Shown here one piece after another: positions 34,637-42,939 of a stretch of DNA of 64,000 nt. Each line of letters opens with the position of its first letter. Position 1 is the stretch's first letter. Under the pieces are notes generated by a model. It was given only the letters and a program-made list of their open reading frames with translations, did not search any database and was not told where the DNA came from. Made by a program: the position numbers and the translations under genes. This DNA comes from Desulfosediminicola ganghwensis. GTDB taxonomy: Bacteria; Desulfobacterota; Desulfobulbia; Desulfobulbales; Desulfocapsaceae. Location of the stretch: contig NZ_CP050699.1 of the NCBI RefSeq assembly GCF_005116675.2, forward strand, positions 3,495,001-3,559,000, given 5' to 3'.

Positions 34637-34906
34637 ATGCCAAAGTTTTCAAAAGGAAAAATGATTATTCTCAATATCTGCTTCGTGGTGATCGGTGTTT
34701 TTATTGTCACCTTTTTATTGCGTGCTCCCAAAGCAACGACTTCGACTTTGCCGCACGATGAGTTGCATGAGGAGTTTTTTGCTATTGAAAGCAAGAAAGA
34801 GGCAGAAAAAAACTGTGTATCCTGTCACGTGGAGGGTGGCTCCTCTCCTCTATCAGAAAACCACCCGCCCAAATACCGGTGTCTTTTCTGTCATAAAAGA
34901 GACTAG
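34637..34906 (+). CDS. Small membrane-anchored protein with two heme c motifs
   Basis: An 89-residue protein with an uncleaved N-terminal helix (about 9-28, MIILNICFVVIGVFIVTFLL) and a periplasmic part with CVSCH and CLFCH, two c-type heme attachment sites. Further histidines (HDELH, HVEGG, NHPPK) could be axial ligands. It resembles a minimal diheme cytochrome such as the NapB/NrfH-type shuttles, without being assignable. GGGAG sits five bases before the ATG. It follows the flavoprotein gene by 62 bases and ends five bases from the convergent DUF2007 gene. Confidence 0.8.
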   Translation: MPKFSKGKMIILNICFVVIGVFIVTFLLRAPKATTSTLPHDELHEEFFAIESKKEAEKNCVSCHVEGGSSPLSENHPPKYRCLFCHKRD

Positions 34907-34911
34907 AACGA

Positions 34912-35262
34912 CTACTTCAACTCCCTGTTTTCAATAATATCCTCACGGGGAGTACCACATTGCCAACAGGCAGTGAACTGCTGCTCCAATTGTTCCCCGC
35001 AACTGGAACAAACCCAATACTCCCCTATCGTCCCCTCTTCCTTCATCTTGCTGTCATACTCTGTCACAACATTAATGGCCTGCTGGTGATCACTGTCTTG
35101 TAGTATCCAGACAGTGGGAAAGGTGTCACCAACCATGGGTAACTCTCCCCGCACGCTGAACAATGCCTCGCCACGAACTTCTGCGATAATATTGTGGGAT
35201 TCAAGTATTCCACGAACAATATGCGCTTCAGCCGGGTTCGCTGCCGTATACACTTTTTTCAT
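34912..35262 (-). CDS. DUF2007 domain protein with zinc ribbon
   Basis: A 116-residue protein. The first 70 residues (KKVYTAANPAEAHIVRGILESHNIIAEVRGE) match the DUF2007 putative signal-transducing domain. A C-terminal zinc ribbon follows (CSSCGEQLEQQFTACWQCG). It is the last gene of a pepN/Mut7-C/SDR/DUF2007 group, nine bases after the SDR gene. Function unknown. Confidence 0.82.
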   Translation of the reverse strand: MKKVYTAANPAEAHIVRGILESHNIIAEVRGEALFSVRGELPMVGDTFPTVWILQDSDHQQAINVVTEYDSKMKEEGTIGEYWVCSSCGEQLEQQFTACWQCGTPREDIIENRELK

Positions 35263-35271
35263 AGCGTTCTG

Positions 35272-35991
35272 TTATTGTTGAAACTCTCGCACATCTGTAT
35301 ATGCGCCGCTCTTCACCACATCAGGAAGCCGGTCGATGCAATTTGCTACTATGTGTGCTGCTTCGGCAGGTTGTGGCATATATTTTGTGTTTCTGGCTTC
35401 TTGTAGCTTCTTCAATACAGGATAATCATTGCTTGCATCCAACCCACAGAGATGTTCCTGCATTGCGGAATCAATTATTCCAGGTGCCAGGGCGCAAAAG
35501 TGTGTTTCTGACCGTTCCGCCGCATAGAGCTTCACCATCATGTTCAGCGCAGCTTTGGATATTCCATACCCGTTCCAGCCTCTTGCCCCGCTTACAGAAG
35601 CACCGGAAGAGATTGCCACCACCTGTTGTACCGCCACACCATTTTGGAATAGATAATCGAGAATGACCTTGTTGACCCAGAGGTTCACATCCATCACCTC
35701 TTTCATCACCTCAAGCCTGGTTGTGGTCATATCTCCAAAATCACCGAGGATACCAGCGTTCAGGACAACGAGATTTATGTTTTTAGTCTCAATGTGTTTC
35801 TTTAGAGATTCTTCGGTTGCCGCAAAATCTCTCAGATCAACAGAGCTGAATAAAAATCTTTCATCTTTCATCAACTCGGCCGGCTCTCTTCTACTGAGAC
35901 CATATACGGTACAGCCCCGCTCCAGATACAATCCAGCCAGCGCTTTGCCAAGGCCGCCACTCACTCCTGTAATCAGTACTTCAGCTCCCAT
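35272..35991 (-). CDS. Short-chain dehydrogenase/reductase
   Basis: A 239-residue SDR. The NAD(P)-binding TGVSGGLGKALAG, the structural LNAGILGD, the catalytic serine in ISSGAS and the YGISK motif (Tyr and Lys) are all present. An Arg pair after the second strand (LSRRE) suggests NADP preference. The substrate cannot be read. It lies between the Mut7-C protein and the DUF2007 gene on the same strand. Confidence 0.88.
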   Translation of the reverse strand: MGAEVLITGVSGGLGKALAGLYLERGCTVYGLSRREPAELMKDERFLFSSVDLRDFAATEESLKKHIETKNINLVVLNAGILGDFGDMTTTRLEVMKEVMDVNLWVNKVILDYLFQNGVAVQQVVAISSGASVSGARGWNGYGISKAALNMMVKLYAAERSETHFCALAPGIIDSAMQEHLCGLDASNDYPVLKKLQEARNTKYMPQPAEAAHIVANCIDRLPDVVKSGAYTDVREFQQ

Positions 35992-36091
35992 AATCTCTCC
36001 TTTTTATAAAAGTTTCAGCTATTGGCTAAAGGATATTACAGTCATCGAAACAACGTTCTGCTTCTGCACTTATTTAGTGATTTTGATTCAT

Positions 36092-36859
36092 TCAGATGGT
36101 GCCTGCAGACACCCGCTCTATTATTTTCAGCATTTTCTCATAATGGGTGCCCTTCCAGTACACTTTACCGCACCCTGTGCATCTGGAGAATTCGTCGTAA
36201 TATTTCCTGGTGAGCGGTTCCAGCAGCTCAAACACTTCTTCTTTACTGACTCTTTGCAGCGGAGAATTGCATTCAAGACATCGACTGAATAATGCAAGAG
36301 AATCTGTTTTGAGACAACCAAAACGTTCCAGAACCTCTCGTAACTGCTTTTCAGGATCTTCAGAACGTAATAACTGTCCATAGGCCAGGGATTTAAGCTT
36401 TAACAACTCTTTGTTTCTGGTAAGAATAATGCGTTTTTGCTGCCTGGCACTTTCAGCCACTGCACGAATCCTTGTGGAGTGTGCCTGTGAGGTATCAACC
36501 CCGAGCATTCGCAGGATTCTTGCCAGTTTCAAAACGTTTACGTCTGCGAGAAAACGTAAGCTTAAAGGAGTCTTCGGGCGTAAAGGGGAATTGACTGCGA
36601 TGGTGAGGTCTTTCGAAAATGGCAGTATTTCAATAAATTGTGATGCGTCCGGAATGTGTTCGAATTCCGATTCCACACCATTTACCAATATCGCTCCCAC
36701 CTCGGTATGGGGAATACCAAGGGCTTCGATGATATCTTTCATTGAAGCCCTTCGCTTAAGAGGATAGCGCACTACTCCATCATCGTTGCATGGATATTGC
36801 CTCGGCAGCAATGTCTGGTTGTTGCCGATTATCTTGATGAGAAGTATTGATTCAATCAT
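36092..36859 (-). CDS. Ubiquitin-like/Mut7-C RNase fusion protein
   Basis: A 255-residue protein in three parts. Residues 1-85 look like a ThiS/MoaD-type ubiquitin fold (the 'Mut7-C ubiquitin' domain). Residues 98-180 are a PIN-like Mut7-C nuclease domain: FLADVNVLKLARILRMLGVDT provides the first aspartate and IILTRNKELL a later strand. The C terminus is a zinc ribbon (CLECNSPLQRV and CTGCGKVYWKGTHYEKM). Such proteins are widespread but uncharacterised; RNA cleavage is expected from the family. It follows pepN by 42 bases. Confidence 0.87.
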   Translation of the reverse strand: MIESILLIKIIGNNQTLLPRQYPCNDDGVVRYPLKRRASMKDIIEALGIPHTEVGAILVNGVESEFEHIPDASQFIEILPFSKDLTIAVNSPLRPKTPLSLRFLADVNVLKLARILRMLGVDTSQAHSTRIRAVAESARQQKRIILTRNKELLKLKSLAYGQLLRSEDPEKQLREVLERFGCLKTDSLALFSRCLECNSPLQRVSKEEVFELLEPLTRKYYDEFSRCTGCGKVYWKGTHYEKMLKIIERVSAGTI

Positions 36860-36901
36860 GTGCTGTTCTGCGTACCGTTTGTGCGACTATTGTCTTCAAA
36901 T

Positions 36902-39532
36902 TTAGAGGCTTTTCTTTACTATCTCATAAACATCACGCGAAAGCCCTTCTAAACTCACAATTTTTTCAAGCTGATCTCGCATCATTGCCTGACGTTCACT
37001 GTCATATTTTCGCCAGGTAGTGAATGGCGAAACCATCCGCGCTGCGATCTGAGGGTTGATTTCATTGAGCTGAATAATTCTGTCTGCCAGAAATGCATAC
37101 CCTTCGCCTGAATTATCGTGGAACCGGACGTGGTTCATCGCGCAGAAACTTCCGATCAGCGAACGTACCTTATTCGGGTTCTTGATTGAAAATACCGGAT
37201 GAGCAAGGAGCTTTTTCACCTCTCCAAGGGTTTCCTTACGCTTTGAAGTCGCCTGAAGTATAAGCCATTTATCAGTTACCAATGGATCCTGACGCCATTT
37301 CTCCAGGAAATCTTCCAGCATTTCTTCCCGAACATCAAGTTCGCTATTGGAGATAAAGTTCAAAGCGGTTACCACATCCGTCATGTTACTCCCATTCTCA
37401 TATTGAGCAAGACAGATATCCACCACCTCCTGCGGTAAAGGATCAAGGCTCATCAGGTAACTGAGAGCGGTATTTTTCAGGCTCCGTTGTCCCATTGCCT
37501 CCGGAGTTATCTGATACTCACCAGCAACATTATTTTCCTTATACAACGTGAGAAATACATCAGAGAGGCTGCTTGCCAGTTGTCTGGCAACAGCCTCTTT
37601 GGCTTCGTGCAAAGCATCTGGATCGATAACGTCCATCTGGGTGGCCAGATATGTTTCAGGCGGCAATTGCAGTGCCTGGGCCAGCAGCATTTTATCTGTT
37701 TCCCTGCCGCTGGCGATGTTGGTTGCTACGGCTTGAACATATGCGTCGTCAAGTGTAAATCCCTCTCCCTTCTGATGTGCGGATATACCGTCAAAAATAA
37801 CATATTCAGCAAGCTTTGAGGCTGCTTGCCACCGATTGAATAAATTTGAATCATGGGCCATTAAAAACGACAGGTCCTGCCTGGACTGGAAATCTTCAAC
37901 CTTCACCGGGGCAGAGAAATCACGCAGGAATGACAGAACCGGTTCATTTTCAACTCCGTAGAAACTGAATTGTTCTTTTTCCTCCTTGAGTTCCAGAACT
38001 ATTGAATCTTCTCCTGTTATTGAAATGTCATTGCCATCCTGGTCGAGTAAGCCGATTTTGATAGGGATATGGAATGGTTTCTTTATTTTTTGGCCCGGGG
38101 TCGGCGCGCATTTTTGTTCAATAACAACAACGAATTCCTGATTATCGGCGTTAAATTCCGTTGTTACTGCAAGTTGAGGGGTACCTGCCTGGCGGTACCA
38201 GCGTTTGAACTGGCTGAGGTCATAACCGTTTGCATCTTCCATGGCAGAAACAAAATCGTCACAGGTTGCCGCCTGACCGTCATGACGCTCAAAATAAAGA
38301 TCCATCCCCTTGCGATACGACTCGGCACCAAGCAGGGTATGCATCATACGGATCACCTCAGCTCCCTTGAGATACACGGTAGTTGTGTAGAAATTGTTAA
38401 TCTCCACATAGGAATCCGGGCGAACCGGATGGGCCATGGGACCACTGTCTTCACGGAATTGGGCGGTGCGCAGCACTCGAACGTCATCAATTCGCTGAAC
38501 CGGCCTGGAATTCATGTCCGCTGAAAACTCCTGATCACGAAAAACGGTCAACCCCTCTTTCAGGCTCAGCTGGAACCAATCCTTGCAGGTCACCCGGTTT
38601 CCGGTCCAGTTATGAAAATATTCGTGGGCGATAACACCTTCGATACCGAGATAGTCATTATCTGTAGCAGTTTCAGGAAGTGCCAGCACATATTTGGAAT
38701 TAAAGACATTGAGGCCTTTATTCTCCATGGCGCCCATATTGAAATCGTCCACGGCCACTATCATGAACTGATCAAGGTCATACTCAAGCCCATACACTTC
38801 CTCGTCCCACTTCATCGACTTTTTCAGGGAGCGCATGGCGTGCTCGCATTTGGCTATGTTCCGTTGCTCCACATAAATCTGCAGCGCTATGTCTCGTCCT
38901 GATCTGGTGGTGAAGTTGTCTTCGATATATTTCAGGTCACCAGCCACCAGGGCGAACAGATAGCACGGTTTTGGGAAAGGGTCTTCCCAAACCACATAAT
39001 GCGTGTCTTCATCGAGGTCGCCCTCCTCTATCTTGTTGCCATTGGAGAGCATCACCGGGCAGGAGGTTTTATCCCCTTCAATCCTGGTGGTGAATTTGGC
39101 GAGGACATCAGGTCTGTCCAGATAATAGGTGATCTTTCTGAACCCTTCTGCCTCACATTGTGTGCAGAAATTGCCACTGGAACGATAGAGTCCTTCCAGT
39201 GAGGTGTTGGCATCCGGGTTTGTTCTGGTAGTGATTTCAAGAACAAAGGCATCATCACTCACATCAATCGACAGCCCTTTCTCACTCACTTCGTAACACT
39301 GGTCGGTTAGCGGCAAATCGTTATAAAAAATAGTCAGCAATTCAAGCTGCTCGCCATCAAGCTTGAGTGTTTTGCCGCTGTCACGGGAGGCCGGGTTTTT
39401 TCGTATCTCTGTTCTGGCGGTTACATCAGTATGGTTTGCACCGAGCTTGAAGGTAAGCTGGATGGTATCGACAAGGAAAGGCGACGGTTGATATTCTTTT
39501 CTATATATAGTGCGATGTTCCTCTGTTTTCAT
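36902..39532 (-). CDS. pepN: Aminopeptidase N (M1 family)
   Basis: A cytosolic zinc aminopeptidase of 876 residues, the length of the E. coli-type PepN. The substrate motif GAMEN is at 267-271, the zinc site HEYFH at 303-307 with the second glutamate in SLKEGLTVFRDQEF. The C-terminal half is the helical alpha-solenoid typical of PepN. The frame has an earlier ATG (39541) that abuts AAGGAG; the same AAGGAG is nine bases before the ATG at 39532, which is therefore preferred. First gene of a four-gene group. Confidence 0.95.
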   Translation of the reverse strand: MKTEEHRTIYRKEYQPSPFLVDTIQLTFKLGANHTDVTARTEIRKNPASRDSGKTLKLDGEQLELLTIFYNDLPLTDQCYEVSEKGLSIDVSDDAFVLEITTRTNPDANTSLEGLYRSSGNFCTQCEAEGFRKITYYLDRPDVLAKFTTRIEGDKTSCPVMLSNGNKIEEGDLDEDTHYVVWEDPFPKPCYLFALVAGDLKYIEDNFTTRSGRDIALQIYVEQRNIAKCEHAMRSLKKSMKWDEEVYGLEYDLDQFMIVAVDDFNMGAMENKGLNVFNSKYVLALPETATDNDYLGIEGVIAHEYFHNWTGNRVTCKDWFQLSLKEGLTVFRDQEFSADMNSRPVQRIDDVRVLRTAQFREDSGPMAHPVRPDSYVEINNFYTTTVYLKGAEVIRMMHTLLGAESYRKGMDLYFERHDGQAATCDDFVSAMEDANGYDLSQFKRWYRQAGTPQLAVTTEFNADNQEFVVVIEQKCAPTPGQKIKKPFHIPIKIGLLDQDGNDISITGEDSIVLELKEEKEQFSFYGVENEPVLSFLRDFSAPVKVEDFQSRQDLSFLMAHDSNLFNRWQAASKLAEYVIFDGISAHQKGEGFTLDDAYVQAVATNIASGRETDKMLLAQALQLPPETYLATQMDVIDPDALHEAKEAVARQLASSLSDVFLTLYKENNVAGEYQITPEAMGQRSLKNTALSYLMSLDPLPQEVVDICLAQYENGSNMTDVVTALNFISNSELDVREEMLEDFLEKWRQDPLVTDKWLILQATSKRKETLGEVKKLLAHPVFSIKNPNKVRSLIGSFCAMNHVRFHDNSGEGYAFLADRIIQLNEINPQIAARMVSPFTTWRKYDSERQAMMRDQLEKIVSLEGLSRDVYEIVKKSL

Positions 39533-39590
39533 ACAGGGCATCTCCTTGGTTAAATTTTATGGTTACAGCCAGGATTGTAACGTTTGTTTA

Positions 39591-39618
39591 TTGACAGAGT
39601 TTGTAAGGCCATTATAAT
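39591..39618 (+). promoter_or_regulatory. Consensus sigma-70 promoter for dapL
   Basis: Perfect TTGACA (39591-39596) and TATAAT (39613-39618) separated by 16 bp. The predicted start near 39625 leaves an unusually long leader of about 235 bases before dapL. Confidence 0.8.
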
Positions 39619-39637
39619 CGTTAGTATTCAATCTACT

Positions 39638-39805
39638 ATGCAAGATTTTCACTGTTTTTACCAACAATGGGAACTGTCTGTTCTGAAGCAGTTACCCCCA
39701 TCTCTTTCCATCCCGCTGCAGAAATTACGCCAACAGCTATATTTAGGCGACAGCAGCACATATCAAGAGAACAATTTTATCGGGGACAGCAGTGATCAAG
39801 ATTAA
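39638..39805 (+). CDS. Doubtful 55-residue leader frame upstream of dapL
   Basis: An ATG-started frame lying wholly inside the predicted dapL leader, beginning MQDFHCFYQQWELSVLKQL and ending in two GDSS repeats. It has no visible ribosome site and no family I recognise. It is listed because it lies just after a consensus promoter; it may be chance. Confidence 0.2.
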   Translation: MQDFHCFYQQWELSVLKQLPPSLSIPLQKLRQQLYLGDSSTYQENNFIGDSSDQD

Positions 39806-39859
39806 CGCAAAGTATCAACCAGAGAACTTCAAACAGAGACCACTACAGGAAGCATTTCA

Positions 39860-41083
39860 ATGATTACAATCAATGAGCATTACTTAAAACTTCAGGCATC
39901 CTACCTCTTTTCCGATATTGCCAAGCGCGTCGAAACTTTTCAAGAGAACAATCCGGACAAGGAAGTTATTAAACTTGGCATTGGTGATGTAACCAGGGCT
40001 CTCCCCAAGGCGAGTACCGATGCATTTCATGCGGCGGTTGACGAGATGGCGACCGAGAAAGGCTTTCGTGGTTATGGCCCTGAGCAGGGGTATGCATTCC
40101 TGCGTGAAGCCATTGCCGAAAATGATTTTGCTTCCCGCGGAGCCGAAGTTTCCCCCGATGAAATTTTTATAAGCGACGGTGCCAAGTGCGATACTGGTAA
40201 TATTCAGGAGTTATTCTCTCAGGATATCACAATTGCAATTCCCGACCCTGTATATCCGGTTTATCTCGATACCAACGTAATGGCCGGTCGCACTGAAGAG
40301 TTCGCCGATGGCCGTTTTAAAGGTATTGTCTACCTCGATTCAACTAAGGAAAATCAATTCGTTCCAGCCTTGCCAAAAGAGCAGGTAGACCTGATCTATC
40401 TCTGTTTCCCTAATAATCCAACCGGTTCCACCATCACCAAAGAAGAACTGAAGACCTGGGTAGACTATGCACGTGACAACAAGGCACTGATTCTCTTTGA
40501 CGCTGCATATGAAGCATTCGTGCAGGATGACGATCTTCCGAAATCAATCTACGAAATAGAAGGCGCCAGAGAGGTCGCGATCGAATTCCGCAGTTTCTCC
40601 AAAAGTGCCGGTTTTACCGGCACCCGTTGCGCCTTCACTGTAGTGCCTAAAGAATGTGTTGCCTATGATAAAGCAGGCAACAGCCACTCAGTCCACACAC
40701 TTTGGAACCGTAGGCACTGTACTAAATTCAACGGGGTGTCCTATCCTGTGCAGAGAGCTGCAGAAGCTGTTTACAGTGAAGCAGGAAAGGCAGAGTGCAA
40801 AGAACTCGTCGAGTACTACATGAAGAATGCCGCGTTAATCTGTGAAACCATGGACAGCCTCGGATACAAGTATGACGGCGGAAAAAACTCACCATATATC
40901 TGGATTGAAGGCAACATGGACTCCTGGGAGTTCTTCGATATGCTGCTCAATAAAGCCGGTGTGGTGTGTACTCCGGGTGCAGGCTTCGGTAAATGCGGAA
41001 ACGGCTACATTCGTATCTCCGCCTTCAACAGTTATGAGAATGTCGTGAAGGCCATGGAGAGAATCAAGGAAGCTTTGGCTTAG
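39860..41083 (+). CDS. dapL: LL-diaminopimelate aminotransferase
   Basis: DapL (407 aa) converts tetrahydrodipicolinate directly to LL-diaminopimelate for lysine and cell-wall synthesis, bypassing the succinylase or acetylase steps. Class I PLP aminotransferase features: [55 protein letters not shown] and the PLP lysine in [16 protein letters not shown]. These are specific to the DapL group. AGGAAG precedes the ATG by seven to eight bases. Terminated at 41149-41186. Confidence 0.95.
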   Translation: MITINEHYLKLQASYLFSDIAKRVETFQENNPDKEVIKLGIGDVTRALPKASTDAFHAAVDEMATEKGFRGYGPEQGYAFLREAIAENDFASRGAEVSPDEIFISDGAKCDTGNIQELFSQDITIAIPDPVYPVYLDTNVMAGRTEEFADGRFKGIVYLDSTKENQFVPALPKEQVDLIYLCFPNNPTGSTITKEELKTWVDYARDNKALILFDAAYEAFVQDDDLPKSIYEIEGAREVAIEFRSFSKSAGFTGTRCAFTVVPKECVAYDKAGNSHSVHTLWNRRHCTKFNGVSYPVQRAAEAVYSEAGKAECKELVEYYMKNAALICETMDSLGYKYDGGKNSPYIWIEGNMDSWEFFDMLLNKAGVVCTPGAGFGKCGNGYIRISAFNSYENVVKAMERIKEALA

Positions 41084-41148
41084 TAAAGGGGCCAAAATGC
41101 ACTTTGCCTGAACCGGTCAGTAATTCGGGTTTAGGAACCGATACATCA

Positions 41149-41186
41149 AAAAGGCGAGTTGAATACTATTCAACCCGCCTTTCTTG
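41149..41186. terminator. Terminator between convergent dapL and ispH
   Basis: AAAGGCGAGTTGAA pairs with TTCAACCCGCCTTT (one mismatch) with a short loop; A and T runs flank it, so it can serve both strands. Confidence 0.85.
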
Positions 41187-41210
41187 TTTATTATCTTCGC
41201 TTTCTACCTA

Positions 41211-42134
41211 TTATTCCAACTCGGCTGGTTTGAAATGAATGTTCTCCTGCAGGCCATTCATGGTGGCAATATCCTTTGCGCCATGTTTTTTCAAACAATC
41301 CGTTACGCCTTCGACCAGTCTCTCAGGAGCTGAGGCACCGGCTGTAATGCCAACGGTTTTCACCGAGGTAAGCCATGCCGGGTCTATATCTGTCCAGTCA
41401 TCTATCAGAAATGCATCTGTTCCTGCTTTCAGGGCAACTTCCCGTAACCTGTTCGAATTTGAACTGTTTTTGGAGCCAACTACAAAAATCAAATCCGTTT
41501 CCATGGCCAGCTTCTTTACAGCGTTCTGTCGATTTTCAGTGGCAAAGCAGACGTTAGACTTCGGCCCGCGAAGCATGGGAAACCGCTCTCGCAGTATTTT
41601 TTGGATACCGGTAATATCATCCTTACTCAAGGTGGTCTGGGTTACAAATGCCACTCTTTTACTGTTTTCGATTTCAAGTTCCCTGGCCTCGTCCTCAGTG
41701 GAAATTACATGAACCTTTCCGGTGACTCGACCTGCTGTTCCCTCTACTTCCGGATGTTTATGGTGGCCGATAATTATCACATTATAACCCTCAGTGAAGT
41801 ACCTTTCGACCATATGGTGGACTGAGCCAACCAGTGGACAGGTTGCATCAATGGTACGCAGCGAGAGCTCTTTTGCCCTTTCTTCGACTGCCACAGCAAC
41901 ACCATGAGCACTGAAGATACAGATTTCACCCGACGGAATTTCATCCAACTCCTCTACAAAAATGGCACCGAGTTTTTCAAGTTCATGAAGCACATGCTTG
42001 TTATGGACGATCTCATGTAATACATAAACGGGTTTGCCATGGTCCTTTATAGCCTGTCGTACTGTTTCGATGGCGCGTTCAACTCCGGCGCAAAAGCCCC
42101 GTGGAGAAGCGAGAATGATGTTAAAACTGTTCAT
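41211..42134 (-). CDS. ispH: 4-hydroxy-3-methylbut-2-enyl diphosphate reductase
   Basis: IspH (307 aa) is the last enzyme of the MEP isoprenoid pathway, making IPP and DMAPP. The three cysteines that bind its [4Fe-4S] cluster are C15 (PRGFCAGV), C99 (DATCPLV) and C196 (SNVCFATENRQ). VLHEIVHN, FSAHGV and GSKNSSNSNRL are further active-site segments. It is followed on the same strand, after the end of the gene, only by the dapL terminator, and it lies about 110 bases downstream of the Usp gene. Confidence 0.96.
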   Translation of the reverse strand: MNSFNIILASPRGFCAGVERAIETVRQAIKDHGKPVYVLHEIVHNKHVLHELEKLGAIFVEELDEIPSGEICIFSAHGVAVAVEERAKELSLRTIDATCPLVGSVHHMVERYFTEGYNVIIIGHHKHPEVEGTAGRVTGKVHVISTEDEARELEIENSKRVAFVTQTTLSKDDITGIQKILRERFPMLRGPKSNVCFATENRQNAVKKLAMETDLIFVVGSKNSSNSNRLREVALKAGTDAFLIDDWTDIDPAWLTSVKTVGITAGASAPERLVEGVTDCLKKHGAKDIATMNGLQENIHFKPAELE

Positions 42135-42245
42135 CAGTTAATCCGAATATAATTATGTAAAGAAAAAGGGGATTCTGGTAGCTCAACTGAGCTGGTTCAA
42201 GATTCAAGTTTTCTGTATATGCAGTGAAAATCACTATACTTCAGG

Positions 42246-42734
42246 TTACTGGTTCGGCACAATAAGAACAGGTACTTTTGCCAGACGGTTTACCCATCTG
42301 GTGGTTGAGCCCATGACCAGACTGCCCCGTACCTTATGGGTTGATTTTCCAATTACTATCATATCCACATTGTTTTCTTCAGCAACTCGCAGAATTTCCT
42401 CACTGGGCTTGCCTGCGACCACTATTATTTCTTCAATAGGTTCACTCTTCAAGCTTTTACCGCCAACTTCTTCCTGCAAAAAATTATCAATGCGCTTTTT
42501 CATGTAGTTGAGCACCTTTTTCATACCATCTTTACGTACCTTTTCAACCTGTTCATGAGACAGGTAGGTTTGAATCACTGCGTTTGCTGTTTCTGTCATC
42601 GGCTCAACCACGTGCAGAACAGTTAATGATGCATTGTTATTTTTGGCTTGGCCGAGAGCATGCAGGAACACAGGTCTGGTATGCTTGCCGAGATCTGTGA
42701 CATAGAGGATTTTACGTATAGCGGGAATGTTCAT
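42246..42734 (-). CDS. Universal stress protein (UspA family)
   Basis: A 162-residue single-domain Usp beginning MNIPAIRKILYVTDL. The ATP-binding pattern appears at the C terminus as GKSTHKVRGSLVMGSTTRWV (G-2x-G-9x-G(S/T) type), so the protein probably binds ATP. A longer frame extends to 42833 but GGAGG five bases before the ATG at 42734 fixes the start. It lies between ispH and the TRAP operon terminator. Confidence 0.9.
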   Translation of the reverse strand: MNIPAIRKILYVTDLGKHTRPVFLHALGQAKNNNASLTVLHVVEPMTETANAVIQTYLSHEQVEKVRKDGMKKVLNYMKKRIDNFLQEEVGGKSLKSEPIEEIIVVAGKPSEEILRVAEENNVDMIVIGKSTHKVRGSLVMGSTTRWVNRLAKVPVLIVPNQ

Positions 42735-42855
42735 GACAGCCTCCGGTGATTTGTTGACAGAAGACAATTTTAACAGCCTGTTTAAAGTATAATGATCTTT
42801 AAGCCAATGGCCAAAATCAGAACATTCGAGCAAAAACTTTTAATGAATGAGCAAC

Positions 42856-42900
42856 AAAAAAAAAGCCTTCAGTTCCAGGTTGGAACAGAAGGCTTTTTTT
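42856..42900 (-). terminator. Rho-independent terminator of the dctPQM operon
   Basis: AAAAAAAGCCTTC-A-GTTCCA and its complement form a stem of about 20 bp with a very short loop and T runs on both sides. Confidence 0.9.
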
Positions 42901-42939
42901 ATTGGCAAGCTAAGAAATCTAACGAGTCATTCGGCTCAA

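Larger units (their letters stand above)
39533..39859. other. Intergenic region between divergent pepN and dapL
   Basis: Holds the strong dapL promoter (39591-39618) and a leader of about 235 bases containing a doubtful 55-codon frame. Confidence 0.6.

Noticed and set aside
35663-36292. 209-codon open frame on the plus strand
   Set aside because: It spans the ends of the SDR and Mut7-C genes in antisense, with a composition typical of shadow frames.
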